The notes under the pieces were generated by a model. It made no database searches, had not been told where the DNA came from, and worked only from the letters and a program-made list of their open reading frames with translations. A program made the position numbers and the translations under genes. This document shows positions 1 through 8,277 of a stretch of DNA of 35,104 nt, in pieces. The DNA is taken from contig JAWXUI010000011.1 of assembly GCA_044432805.1 (NCBI GenBank), forward strand, positions 1 to 35,104. The letters are read 5' to 3'. Position 1 is the first letter of the stretch. Every line of letters begins with the position of its first letter. The DNA comes from CAYJEO01 sp044432805 (GTDB taxonomy: Bacteria; Bacillota_I; Bacilli_A; RF39; UBA660).

Positions 1-2
1 CA

Positions 3-195
3 CCAGTGCAACCACAACAAGTAAATCCAGTAAACACATTTGGTTTTACAAATAATGTAGTAACACAAGATAATACAGTAATTACGCCTGTGCAACAACC
101 AGTAAATCCAGTAAACACATTTGGAGTTACAAATAATGGAACACAAAGTAGTACAGTAAGTACGCCAGTGCAACCACAACCAGTAAATACATATC
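3..195 (+). repeat. Tandem coding repeats in the protease N-terminal tail
   Basis: Units of 84 bp (3-86) and 78 bp (87-164) plus a partial third (from 165) encode variations on PVQ-QPVNPVNTFG-TNN. Bases are well conserved between units, as in recent slippage or recombination. The array probably continues upstream of the window. Confidence 0.85.
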
Positions 196-2129
196 AAAAT
201 AAAAATAATTATCAAAGCAATAAAAAAACAAATAATAAAAAACCGATGTTATTATTAGTTATAATATTAATTGCAGTTGGAATATTTTATTATTTTCCTA
301 GTCTAAGTGGTGATAATAGCAGAACTATTATGATTTATATGACTGGTTCAGATTTAGAAAGTAAATCAAGTTTAGCGACTGTTGATTTAGATAGTATTGA
401 CTATGATTTAATGGATAGCGAAAATATCAATGTTGTCGTTATAATTGGTGGATCTGAAAGTTGGCATAATGATTATACAAGCACTGATCAAACATCAATT
501 TATGAACTTACTAATGACGGATTCGTTGAAGTAAAAACACAAGAATTGCAAAACATGGGTGATGATGAAGTATTAAGTGATTTCTTAACTTATACATATG
601 ATGCATATAAAGCAGATGAATATTCACTTATATTTTGGAATCACGGAGCAGCTATATTAGGAAGTCAATCTGATGAAATATACGATGATTTCTTAGATTT
701 AACAGAAATGGAACAAGCTTTAGCGAACTCACCATTTAATAGTAATAATAAATTAGAAAATATAATATTTAGAACTTGTTTAAATGGAACTATTGAAGTA
801 GCGTCAGTATTTAATGACTATGCTCAATATTTAGTCGCATCAGAAGAAATAACATATGGTACATCTTATACAAGCGTATTAGACTTTATAAATGAAATCC
901 AAACATCTGACACAGCAGAAGATGTTGGTATCAAATATATAAATTCATATAAAGAACAAATAGAATTTATAGAAGATTCTTATAATACAGAAATCGTTTC
1001 TACTTACTCAATAATTGATTTAAGCAAAGTAGAAGAAACAATAGACGCATTTGGTGAATTTGTAAATGATATAGACATTGAATCAAATTATTATCAAATA
1101 GCAAAAGTTAGAAGTTCTCTATTTCAATTTGCATATACAACAGGTGGAGATTCATCTTATGACATGGTAGATATGTACACACTAGTGGAAGAATTATCTT
1201 CACTATCTAATGACAAAGCAACAAAAGTATTAAATCTATTAGATGAAATGATTGTCTACAACTGGAATGAAAATGTGGATGCAACAGGAGTTAGTATATA
1301 TTTTCCATATAATGCAAGTACTTATATAAAGACATATTTACTATCAATTTATAGTGACTTTACAGCTTTAGATGATTATTATTCATTCATAACAGAATTT
1401 AACACAATAAAAACAAACAGTTTTTATCAATATGACTTTTCAAATAATGTATCTGATACTGTAGAAGCTGATGAAAACTATGACTTTAACTTAACTCTTA
1501 CAGAAGAACAAGTAGAGTATTATGCATCATCTGAATTCTTTGTATTTAGAGATAACGGGGATGGAACATATTTACCAGTATACTTAGGTCAACAAGTAAC
1601 ATTAGAAGATAACATACTTTCAAGTAATATCAACGATAGACAATTGAAAATAGTATCAACTGATGGAACACAAAATATATTAACACTATTTGAAAATTAT
1701 GAAACAACTACTAATTTAAATTATAATGTATATATATCTTTGTTTAATTATGACACAACACCAATGTTAGCGACATCTGCATCAGCAACAATCGCGTATA
1801 ATAAAGAAACAAGTGAAATTAATTTAGGAAGCATCATAGAATCCAATAGTGATGAGTATGCAGCAAGTAATATTTTATTAGACATAAATGATTATACAAG
1901 CATTATATTTGCAAGTAGCTCATATGAAATAATAGATGAAAATGGAGAATTAAGAAAAGACTGGTATGATTATAGCAATGGAACAATTGAAGGAGTATCT
2001 GTCGCACCAAATGAATTTTCATTTGAATTAGAAACATTTGATGATGAATATGATTACTATTGCACATTTAGAATATATGACGTTTATGGAAATCATGAAT
2101 ATTCTAATTTAATTAAATTAGAAAAATAA
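3..2129 (+). CDS. Clostripain-like (C11) cysteine protease, membrane anchored, 5' partial
   Basis: The reading frame is already open at the window edge, so the true start lies upstream. A GTG at position 6 is only an internal codon; residue numbers here count from it. Order: Pro/Gln/Asn-rich tandem repeats (residues 1-65), a Lys/Asn-rich stretch, one transmembrane helix (about 78-100, MLLLVIILIAVGIFYYF), then the protease domain. The domain opens with IMIYMTGSDLES and contains FWNHG (His213) and FRTCLNG followed by E (Cys258), the His/Cys dyad of family C11 (clostripain, PmC11). A long Asp/Ser/Tyr-rich C-terminal part follows. Expected topology is a cytosolic repeat tail with the protease outside. 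Family enzymes cleave after Arg/Lys; specificity here is not visible. The gene ends 5 bases before a hairpin terminator. Family assignment is firm, substrate unknown. Confidence 0.85.
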   Translation, partial: PVQPQQVNPVNTFGFTNNVVTQDNTVITPVQQPVNPVNTFGVTNNGTQSSTVSTPVQPQPVNTYQNKNNYQSNKKTNNKKPMLLLVIILIAVGIFYYFPSLSGDNSRTIMIYMTGSDLESKSSLATVDLDSIDYDLMDSENINVVVIIGGSESWHNDYTSTDQTSIYELTNDGFVEVKTQELQNMGDDEVLSDFLTYTYDAYKADEYSLIFWNHGAAILGSQSDEIYDDFLDLTEMEQALANSPFNSNNKLENIIFRTCLNGTIEVASVFNDYAQYLVASEEITYGTSYTSVLDFINEIQTSDTAEDVGIKYINSYKEQIEFIEDSYNTEIVSTYSIIDLSKVEETIDAFGEFVNDIDIESNYYQIAKVRSSLFQFAYTTGGDSSYDMVDMYTLVEELSSLSNDKATKVLNLLDEMIVYNWNENVDATGVSIYFPYNASTYIKTYLLSIYSDFTALDDYYSFITEFNTIKTNSFYQYDFSNNVSDTVEADENYDFNLTLTEEQVEYYASSEFFVFRDNGDGTYLPVYLGQQVTLEDNILSSNINDRQLKIVSTDGTQNILTLFENYETTTNLNYNVYISLFNYDTTPMLATSASATIAYNKETSEINLGSIIESNSDEYAASNILLDINDYTSIIFASSSYEIIDENGELRKDWYDYSNGTIEGVSVAPNEFSFELETFDDEYDYYCTFRIYDVYGNHEYSNLIKLEK

Positions 2130-2133
2130 AAGG

Positions 2134-2157
2134 GATATGCAAAAGTATATCTTTTTT
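2134..2157 (+). terminator. Intrinsic terminator after the C11 protease
   Basis: Stem GATATGC / GTATATC (one G-T pair) with an AAAA loop, followed by six T. Confidence 0.75.
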
Positions 2158-2172
2158 GCTATTAAAAAATGC

Positions 2173-2178
2173 TATAAT
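2173..2178 (+). promoter_or_regulatory. -10 box for the GNAT gene
   Basis: TATAAT lies 22 bases before the TTG start of the acetyltransferase gene and directly after a terminator. No convincing -35 was found. The short leader carries the SD GAAAGAAGG. Confidence 0.5.
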
Positions 2179-2200
2179 AAAAAAGAAAGAAGGTATTTAA

Positions 2201-2701
2201 TTGATAGAATTATATATTCCCAAAACAAAAGACATGTGGTATAAGAAAAAAATCCAAGAAGATCCATTAACAATGTCTTATAATTCAGGATGGGACGTAT
2301 CATATGACGGATATAATTATAATGATGGTACAATTAATTTACCATTAGAAAGTTATATAAAAAATTATGAAAATAACAATAACTTTTTTGCATATATTAT
2401 AGACACAGAAAAAAATCAATTCATAGGATATTGTAACTATTTTATTAATGAAAAAACAAATATTGGAATATTGATAGAAGCTCAACATCGTAATAAAGGA
2501 TACTCTAAAAAAGCATTGATGTTATTAATAAAGCAAGCTAAAAAAGACGGAATAAAAGAAATATATGACACTTTTGAAAATAATAGGGAAAAAACAAATA
2601 TTTTTTATGACTTAGGATTTTTTAAAAACAAAGAAATAAATGCAACTAGGTTTAAAAAAGAAATAACATTAATCGAAGTAAAAAAAATAATAAATGAATA
2701 G
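2201..2701 (+). CDS. GNAT-family N-acetyltransferase
   Basis: 166 aa, predicted acetyl-CoA-dependent N-acetyltransferase of unknown substrate. The GNAT core is visible in the second half: a beta strand with IGILIEAQHRNKGYSKKAL (motif A, the R/Q-x-x-G-x-G/S pyrophosphate loop as RNKGYSKKA), then a helix and the FYDLGFF segment typical of the last strand. The N-terminal third is Tyr/Asn-rich. The start is TTG: no ATG lies near, and GAAAGAAGG sits at a good distance. It is transcribed alone between a terminator and the valS leader promoter. Residues for a particular acceptor (ribosomal protein, antibiotic, amino sugar) cannot be recognised. Confidence 0.75.
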   Translation: MIELYIPKTKDMWYKKKIQEDPLTMSYNSGWDVSYDGYNYNDGTINLPLESYIKNYENNNNFFAYIIDTEKNQFIGYCNYFINEKTNIGILIEAQHRNKGYSKKALMLLIKQAKKDGIKEIYDTFENNREKTNIFYDLGFFKNKEINATRFKKEITLIEVKKIINE

Positions 2702-2721
2702 TAATTTTAAAATAAAAATGC

Positions 2722-2957
2722 TATAATACATTTATAAAAACGAGGAACAAGAGGAGTAATAAATAACTGTTTTAAAGAAAGTTTGTGGAAGATGTGAACA
2801 AACAATAAGTATTTATGAAGGTAGCTTGGGAGTTTTGGTATTGAAATACTAGTAAGTATCAACGTTACTCGCGTTAAGAGATTAGAGATTTACTTAGGTA
2901 AAATAAAGGTGGTACCGCGACAACAATTCGCCCTTTTTAGGAGAGTTGTTTTTTTAT
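2722..2957 (+). promoter_or_regulatory. T-box riboswitch of valS (specifier GTA), with -10 box
   Basis: A TATAAT at 2722-2727 starts the leader. Stem I has the apical G-T-rich stem-loop (GTTTGTGGAAGATGTGAAC) and, on its 3' side, ATGAAG-GTA-GC, which places specifier codon GTA (Val) at 2821-2823. The same offset gives TAC for tyrS and ACT for thrS in this window. The conserved T-box sequence AAGGTGGTACCGCG follows, then the terminator stem ACAAC/GTTGT with a T run. Expected action: uncharged tRNA-Val pairs with the specifier and the GGTACC bulge and allows readthrough into valS. Confidence 0.9.
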
Positions 2958-2971
2958 TGGAGGCAAAAAAT

Positions 2972-3007
2972 ATGAAATATATAAAAGGTGATTATGTACG
3001 AGTCTAA
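2972..3007 (+). CDS. Short ORF between T-box terminator and valS (candidate leader peptide)
   Basis: The 11-aa ORF MKYIKGDYVRV follows SD GGAGG (2959-2963) and lies 32 bases before valS. It ends Val-Arg-Val-stop (codons GTA, CGA, GTC), so cognate codons sit just before the stop. A second possible start (ATG 2994, preceded by AAAAGGTG) would give an 18-aa peptide running into the valS start. Translation is not proven. It is listed because equivalent ORFs occur at tyrS and thrS. Confidence 0.4.
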   Translation: MKYIKGDYVRV

Positions 3008-3039
3008 TATAATGTTTTTTTTAAGAAAGGAAGATTATA

Positions 3040-5442
3040 ATGTTAGATAAAAAATATAACGCAAAAGAAAAAGAAGAAAAATGGTTAAAATATTGGAATG
3101 ATTTTAACATATATAAATTTATTGAAAACGAAAAAAAAGTTTATTCAATTGACACACCGCCACCAACAGTAAATGGTAAGATACATATTGGGCATATTTT
3201 TTCATATTCTCAAGCTGAAATGATTGCTCGATATAAAAGATTAAGTGGATATAATGTATTTTATCCTTTTGGATTTGATGACAATGGATTACCAAGTGAA
3301 AGATTAGTTGAAAAAGAGCAAGGAAAAAAGGCTAGTGAAATTGGTAGAGAAAAATTTAGAAATTTATGTTTAGAAACTACAAATAAATATGAAGAAGAAT
3401 TTAAAATATTATTTAGTAGATTAGGAATGAGTACTGATTGGAGTTTAGTTTATAAAACAGTAAGTCCTTCAACTATTAAAATAAGTCAAAAATCTTTTAT
3501 TGATTTAGTTAATAATAAAAATTGTTATCACAAAGAAAGTCCTGCTTTATGGTGTAATGAATGTCTTACATCTATAGCGCAAGCTGAATTAGAATCAAAA
3601 ACAGTTAAAACAACTTTTAATTATTTGAGATTTAGTACTGATGATAATATTGATTTTGTTGTAGCGACAACTAGACCTGAATTATTACCAGCAATAGTAT
3701 GTGTATTTATAAATCCTCATAATGAAAAAACAAATCATTTAAAAAATAAAATGGCAAAAATACCATTGTTAAATATAAGTGTTCCCATATTAGAGGATGA
3801 AAAAGTTGATATAAATAAAGGAAGTGGAGTAGTAATGTGCTGTACTTTTGGAGATCAAACAGATATTGAATGGTGGAAAAAATATAAATTGCCATTAAAA
3901 CATATATTTACAGAAAATGGATATATAAAAGATGAAGTAAAAAATTATGGTGGCTTAACAATAAAAGAAGCAAGGAAACAAATTTTAAAAGATTTAGAAG
4001 AAAATAATTTTTTAGAAAAACAAGAATTTTTAGAGCATACTGTACAAACACATGAAAGATGTGGAAAAGAAGTTGAATATGCCATAATGAAACAATGGTT
4101 TATTGACACAACATCTAAAAAAGAAGAATTCATTAAAATAGGTAAAGAAATAAATTGGTATCCAAGTCATATGGCTAATCGTTATTTTGAATGGGTTAAT
4201 AATATAGCTTGGGATTGGTGTATTTCTAGACAAAGATATTTTGGTGTACCTTTTCCATTGTGGTATTGTAAAGATTGTGGAGAAGTTATTTTAGCGGACG
4301 AAGAAAGTCTACCAGTTAATCCACTAGTAGATAAATCAAATAAATTATGCCCAAATTGTAATTGTTCTTTATTTTTACCTGAAACAGATGTAATGGACAC
4401 ATGGGCAACATCATCTTTAACACCATTAATAAATATGAAATATAAAGAAAAGAACAATTATGAAGATATGTTAAAACCTATGTCATTACGTGTTAATGCT
4501 TCTGAAATTATTAGAACATGGGATTTTTATTCAATTGTAAAAAGTTATTATCATTTTTCTAATAAACCTTGGGAAAATGTAATGGTTTCAGGATTTGCTA
4601 TGGCAAATAAAACTGAAAAAATTAGTAAATCTAAAAACAATAGTAAACACGAACCATTAGATATAATAAATAATTATTCAGCTGATGTTGTAAGATATTG
4701 GGCAGCGTCGGGAAGACTTGGAACAGATATTACTTTTAATGAAGAAACTTTATTAAGAGGTAAGAAGTTAATTAATAAAATATGGAATTTGTCTAAGTTT
4801 ATTGAAATGCATTTACAAGATTATAAAGAATGTGAAGTTGAATATGAATATTTAGATTCATGGATACTTTTAAAATATAATAATATGGATAAAGAGTTTA
4901 AAAAACTTTTAGATGAATATGAAATAGGTTTAGGCCTTAATATTTTAGAGAAGTTCTTTTGGAATTTCTGTGATGATTATATAGAGATAGTTAAACATCG
5001 TTTATATAGACCAGAGGAGTTTGGCGAAGAACAAAGACGTTCAGGTCAAAAAACAGTTAGAACAATTTTATATAAGTTGTTACAAAATTTTAGTATTTAT
5101 TTTCCGTTTATTACAGAAGAAATATTTCAAGAAATATTTGCAAATGAAAAATCAATTCATATTAGTGAATTTAAAGATTTAAATGTAAAACAAGATGAAA
5201 TGTTGTTAAAAAATGGTAATGTTCTTATGAATTTAGTAAGTGAAATAAGAGGTATAAAAACTATTAATAATGTATCTTTAAAAACAGTTGTTAAGACTAT
5301 AAATATTGATATGGAAGATAGCTTAATTAATTCATTTAATAGTGCTAAAAAAGATTTATTGGCGTCTTTATTTATTGAAGAGATTAATTTTTCTAAATTA
5401 GATAATGATTATAAAATAATTAGTTATTTATTAGATAAGTAA
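3040..5442 (+). CDS. valS: Valyl-tRNA synthetase
   Basis: 800 aa, cytosolic class Ia synthetase that charges tRNA-Val. Visible: SIDTPPPTVNGKIHIGH with HIGH at 49-52; FGFDDNGLPSERLVEK; an intact CP1 editing domain (TTRPE, then GSGVVMCCTFGDQTD); Cys pairs of the zinc modules (WCNEC, CKDCG, CPNCNC); AWDWCISRQR; KISKS at 527-531; an anticodon-binding helical domain. It is shorter than the roughly 880-aa bacillar ValRS because the C-terminal coiled-coil arm is missing. The DDNGLPSERLVEK and VMCCTFGD segments resemble the archaeal/alphaproteobacterial ValRS type more than the classical bacterial one; this is a judgement from memory of the family. Start ATG follows SD GAAAGGAAG. Regulation: T-box plus possible leader peptide. 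Confidence 0.95.
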   Translation: MLDKKYNAKEKEEKWLKYWNDFNIYKFIENEKKVYSIDTPPPTVNGKIHIGHIFSYSQAEMIARYKRLSGYNVFYPFGFDDNGLPSERLVEKEQGKKASEIGREKFRNLCLETTNKYEEEFKILFSRLGMSTDWSLVYKTVSPSTIKISQKSFIDLVNNKNCYHKESPALWCNECLTSIAQAELESKTVKTTFNYLRFSTDDNIDFVVATTRPELLPAIVCVFINPHNEKTNHLKNKMAKIPLLNISVPILEDEKVDINKGSGVVMCCTFGDQTDIEWWKKYKLPLKHIFTENGYIKDEVKNYGGLTIKEARKQILKDLEENNFLEKQEFLEHTVQTHERCGKEVEYAIMKQWFIDTTSKKEEFIKIGKEINWYPSHMANRYFEWVNNIAWDWCISRQRYFGVPFPLWYCKDCGEVILADEESLPVNPLVDKSNKLCPNCNCSLFLPETDVMDTWATSSLTPLINMKYKEKNNYEDMLKPMSLRVNASEIIRTWDFYSIVKSYYHFSNKPWENVMVSGFAMANKTEKISKSKNNSKHEPLDIINNYSADVVRYWAASGRLGTDITFNEETLLRGKKLINKIWNLSKFIEMHLQDYKECEVEYEYLDSWILLKYNNMDKEFKKLLDEYEIGLGLNILEKFFWNFCDDYIEIVKHRLYRPEEFGEEQRRSGQKTVRTILYKLLQNFSIYFPFITEEIFQEIFANEKSIHISEFKDLNVKQDEMLLKNGNVLMNLVSEIRGIKTINNVSLKTVVKTINIDMEDSLINSFNSAKKDLLASLFIEEINFSKLDNDYKIISYLLDK

Positions 5443-5446
5443 AAAA

Positions 5447-5468
5447 ACCGTTTTAAACGGTCTTTTTT
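5447..5468. terminator. Bidirectional terminator between valS and the 5467 gene
   Basis: ACCGTTTTAAACGGT is a near-perfect palindrome flanked by seven A on the left and six T on the right, so it can terminate both converging genes. Confidence 0.85.
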
Positions 5469-6870
5469 AGTTTTCTTTAATAAATTGTTTTGTTTCTTCT
5501 TTTATACAGTATATATTAACAATATCAGATAATTTTGTATAAATTTCGTTTAATTTATTTGCGTCTTCTTCACTTAAATTATTTAATGTTTCTAAAAATA
5601 ATGGTGAGTCTTTTTGATCAGCAACATGTTGTATTGCTAAAACAGCATTTTCAAAATTTAATGTATCTATTTCTCTAGTTACTTGAATGTATAAACCAAA
5701 TAATGAAAAAGTTATAAATATGTTTTTACTAGTTTCTTGTGTTTTAATAATTGCATTTAGTTCTTCATCTGTTTTACTACCGTTACAGTTTGTTAAATTT
5801 TGTAATGTTTGTAAATCAATAAATTCTTTAAATAATTCTAAAATGTCATCCCATTTTTTTATTAATTCAGGGGCTTGTTCTTGGTCATTTAAAGTTGTTC
5901 TTTTTTTATTATAAACAAATAATTCATCATCATCTTTTATAACTTGATCAAAATCTCCATCATTAATAAATTGATTATTTATATTCATTAAAAGTGGAGA
6001 ATAAAAATAATGCCTTACTGATTTTAGTTTTGTTGTTGTTTCAATTAGAAAGTCATAATATTTATTAAATGTAGAAGATTCTATTTGTAATAAATGTTTT
6101 CCAGTCGATAATGAATTTTTTACATTTCCTTTTTTTAATTCTTTTTCAATTTGTTGTGTTGCTCCATATGTTTCAAATTGAACTAAATAATTTTGACTTT
6201 TTTCATTGTAAAAACTACAAAAAAGTATGTCATTTTCATCATTAGATAATTCGTCTGGATTCATACAAGATAGGTGTAATAAATAGGGGCTAGTTACATA
6301 TGATAATCTAGTTAAAACTTGATGTCTCCATAAAACTTTAAAATTTATTTTCTTGCTAGTAGCTTCTTTTATAATGTCTTCTGTGATAATGTTGTTATTT
6401 TGAATAATTAAATCAGATAGAATAGAACCTCTTAAACTGTCTTTAAAAGATATTTTTACTTGTATCCAATTTGGTTCAAAATCTCTATAATCTAGGTGGC
6501 ATGAAAATTGTTCACTATCTAAATTATTGAATACATCACAAATTCTTTGTCCAGCTTCTTTGCTATTAACAAAGCACGCTAAATCATAACCGATAGGTCT
6601 TGGATAACAAAAGTCGCCTATATTATTTTCTGGACGTATGTCGTTACATTTAGTAGATAGCTTGTCTATATCTAGTACTACAAATTTTTCATGACATTCA
6701 TTGCATGTTGTAGTTACTAAGTGTTCGCTTATTGTGTAAGCAAAATCACAAGATTCACATCCACAATTAGGACATCCATCTTTTTTATATTGTTCTATTA
6801 AATTTATTGATTGTTTTAATGCGTTTTTAAAATTATCACAGTCTATTTCTTTTGAATTTATTTCTTTCAT
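5467..6870 (-). CDS. Unknown protein with N-terminal zinc ribbon
   Basis: 467 aa, not recognised. Residues 33-59 contain CPNCGCESC and TTCNECHEKF, a four-cysteine zinc-ribbon-like module (Cys33, Cys36, Cys56, Cys59). The rest is a long mixed alpha/beta region without a nucleotide-binding or catalytic signature that I recognise; Asp/Glu are common and no membrane segment is seen. Start ATG follows TGGAGGT, with a TATAAT -10 shortly upstream. It is the last of a minus-strand series (7480, 6940, 5467) whose two downstream junctions are near-identical terminator-promoter units, so each gene seems to have its own promoter. The zinc ribbon could serve protein or nucleic-acid binding; no function is proposed. 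Confidence 0.75.
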   Translation of the reverse strand: MKEINSKEIDCDNFKNALKQSINLIEQYKKDGCPNCGCESCDFAYTISEHLVTTTCNECHEKFVVLDIDKLSTKCNDIRPENNIGDFCYPRPIGYDLACFVNSKEAGQRICDVFNNLDSEQFSCHLDYRDFEPNWIQVKISFKDSLRGSILSDLIIQNNNIITEDIIKEATSKKINFKVLWRHQVLTRLSYVTSPYLLHLSCMNPDELSNDENDILFCSFYNEKSQNYLVQFETYGATQQIEKELKKGNVKNSLSTGKHLLQIESSTFNKYYDFLIETTTKLKSVRHYFYSPLLMNINNQFINDGDFDQVIKDDDELFVYNKKRTTLNDQEQAPELIKKWDDILELFKEFIDLQTLQNLTNCNGSKTDEELNAIIKTQETSKNIFITFSLFGLYIQVTREIDTLNFENAVLAIQHVADQKDSPLFLETLNNLSEEDANKLNEIYTKLSDIVNIYCIKEETKQFIKEN

Positions 6871-6896
6871 TTTTTATACCTCCAACATAGTGATTA

Positions 6897-6948
6897 TATT
6901 ATACTATTAAAATAAAAAAAAACAACCTTTGTTGTTTAATTACAGTTT
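6897..6948 (-). repeat. 52-bp terminator-promoter repeat, copy 1
   Basis: 51 of 52 bases match copy 2 at 7441-7492. Read on the minus strand it holds the end of the upstream coding region, a terminator hairpin (AACAAC-AAAG-GTTGTT plus T run) and a TATAAT -10 box for the next gene. Confidence 0.9.
6912..6936 (-). terminator. Terminator of the 6940-7419 gene
   Basis: On the minus strand AACAAC-AAAG-GTTGTT is followed by a run of nine T. It lies inside repeat copy 1, just after the TAA stop. Confidence 0.8.
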
Positions 6949-7419
6949 TTTAAATTTTAATTTTAATTTATTTTGTAAAGATTCTTTTGGTAATTTAAAA
7001 TATAGTGCTTTATATTTATAGGAATAGGCTTCTTGATAAGAACGATTTTTATATATTGCTAAACTTAATGCTAAATCTATAGTTTCTTTATCTTCGTCTG
7101 CTTCTAGATATGCGCTTCCTAAATTATTTATTTCGTCACCAATATTTTGTGCCATTTTTTCCATATCAACTTCATTAGCGTTTAATATTTCGCTATAATC
7201 TGCAATGAATTGTAATGTTTTTATAAAATCAATATCCATTGGATCATTAAATTCAACAAAATAATATTGATCTTTTGAACAATGTTTTAACAAATTAGCA
7301 ACAATTCTTTGTCTTATTTCAAATGGTACTTTTTTACCATCATCGGTTAAAAAAAATACAGGTAGTTGATTTATATCACAAACTTGAATAAATGCTTTGT
7401 TTTCTTTTATAATTTTCAT
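6940..7419 (-). CDS. Unknown 159-aa protein
   Basis: Not recognised. The protein is soluble and mixed alpha/beta, with an N-terminal beta-rich part (MKIIKENKAFIQVCDINQLPVFFL), an acidic middle and a very basic C-terminal end (LKLKFKKL). There is no signal peptide, membrane helix or catalytic motif. Start ATG follows SD GGAGGAACT, and a TATAAT box lies about 30 bases upstream within repeat copy 2. It sits between the TIM-barrel gene and the zinc-ribbon gene on the same strand, separated from each by a terminator. No functional link can be read from the context. Confidence 0.65.
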   Translation of the reverse strand: MKIIKENKAFIQVCDINQLPVFFLTDDGKKVPFEIRQRIVANLLKHCSKDQYYFVEFNDPMDIDFIKTLQFIADYSEILNANEVDMEKMAQNIGDEINNLGSAYLEADEDKETIDLALSLAIYKNRSYQEAYSYKYKALYFKLPKESLQNKLKLKFKKL

Positions 7420-7440
7420 GATAGTTCCTCCATAAAAAAA

Positions 7441-7492
7441 TATTATACTATTAAAATAAAAAAAAACAACCCTTGTTGTTTAATTACAGTTT
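7441..7492 (-). repeat. 52-bp terminator-promoter repeat, copy 2
   Basis: 51 of 52 bases match copy 1 (the single difference is in the hairpin loop). It holds the 3' end and TAA of the 7480-8268 gene, its terminator, and the -10 box of the 6940-7419 gene. The shared bases that lie in coding sequence are read in different frames in the two copies. Confidence 0.9.
7457..7480 (-). terminator. Terminator of the 7480-8268 gene
   Basis: Minus-strand stem AACAAC/GTTGTT with an AAGG loop followed by nine T. The hairpin touches the stop codon. Confidence 0.8.
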
Positions 7493-8268
7493 AATATAGT
7501 TTTTATGTCATTAAAAGATAATATGTAATTATACATTTGTTCATTTATATTTTCACCTTTATATCTATCTACTGCTTCTTCTTTTACAATATTTCCATTA
7601 AAATTTATTTCTTTTAAATTAGCTATGCTTTTTTTAAGTTCGTTTATTGTTTCACAGTTTTCATAAATAATATGGTGATCTTCTTTTAATACTATATTGT
7701 GAATATGAACGTTGTTTATTTTATTTATTTGTAAGTCAGATAGTTTTGTTAGTGTTTTATTATCGTATAAGTCATGACCTATATCGTAAGTAAAGTATAA
7801 TTGATTAAAGTTTTTTAAAATATTATCAATTAAGTTTAAGTTTATTCTTTTTACAAAGTGGTGAAAGTTTAAATTTTCTAAAGATATGGTTATATTTAAA
7901 TTGTTTTTATTTATATATTCTAAAATATTTTTCATGTATTCATTTGTAAGTATTAATGATTTTTCTAGATTTTCATTTTCAATACTATGAAATACAATAT
8001 TAATTGGTTTTCCATAAATATCAGATAATAAGTTTACATCGTTTAAGTATACTTTTAATGAATTTTCATCGCTTAACTGGGGACAGTGGGCTTGAAATAT
8101 AATATTGTGTTTTATTGTGTATTTCAAAATATCATACATATCACTGTAGTGGGTACTTGCTATTTCAATTCCATCAATATTATTTTTTGTTTGTTCTAAT
8201 ATTTTTATAATCGTGCTTATATTTATTTTTGCTAATAGTCTTTGTGATATGGACATTAAAAGATTCAT
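7480..8268 (-). CDS. Sugar-phosphate isomerase/endonuclease-IV-like TIM-barrel protein
   Basis: 262 aa. The pattern of the AP-endonuclease-2/xylose-isomerase-like superfamily is visible: GIEIAS near residue 33, FQAHCPQ (His61), VFHSIEN (His94), ISLENLN (Glu131), YDIGHD (Asp162, His165) and NVHIHN (His188, His190). These are the usual metal-ligand positions on consecutive barrel strands. The family includes endonuclease IV and many sugar isomerases/epimerases; the short divergent sequence does not decide between them, and no DNA-binding loops typical of Nfo are evident. Start ATG follows TAGGAGG, whose TAG is the stop of the upstream GNAT gene, so the two are translationally coupled. Confidence 0.7.
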   Translation of the reverse strand: MNLLMSISQRLLAKINISTIIKILEQTKNNIDGIEIASTHYSDMYDILKYTIKHNIIFQAHCPQLSDENSLKVYLNDVNLLSDIYGKPINIVFHSIENENLEKSLILTNEYMKNILEYINKNNLNITISLENLNFHHFVKRINLNLIDNILKNFNQLYFTYDIGHDLYDNKTLTKLSDLQINKINNVHIHNIVLKEDHHIIYENCETINELKKSIANLKEINFNGNIVKEEAVDRYKGENINEQMYNYILSFNDIKTILNCN

Positions 8269-8277
8269 AGTTTCCTC

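Noticed and set aside
3..195. CRISPR-like array
   Set aside because: The repeats are in-frame coding units of similar sequence throughout, without unique spacers.
3707..4457. Several minus-strand frames of 60-90 codons inside valS
   Set aside because: They are antisense to a clear synthetase gene, have Phe/Tyr/Leu-rich shadow composition, no SD and no domain.
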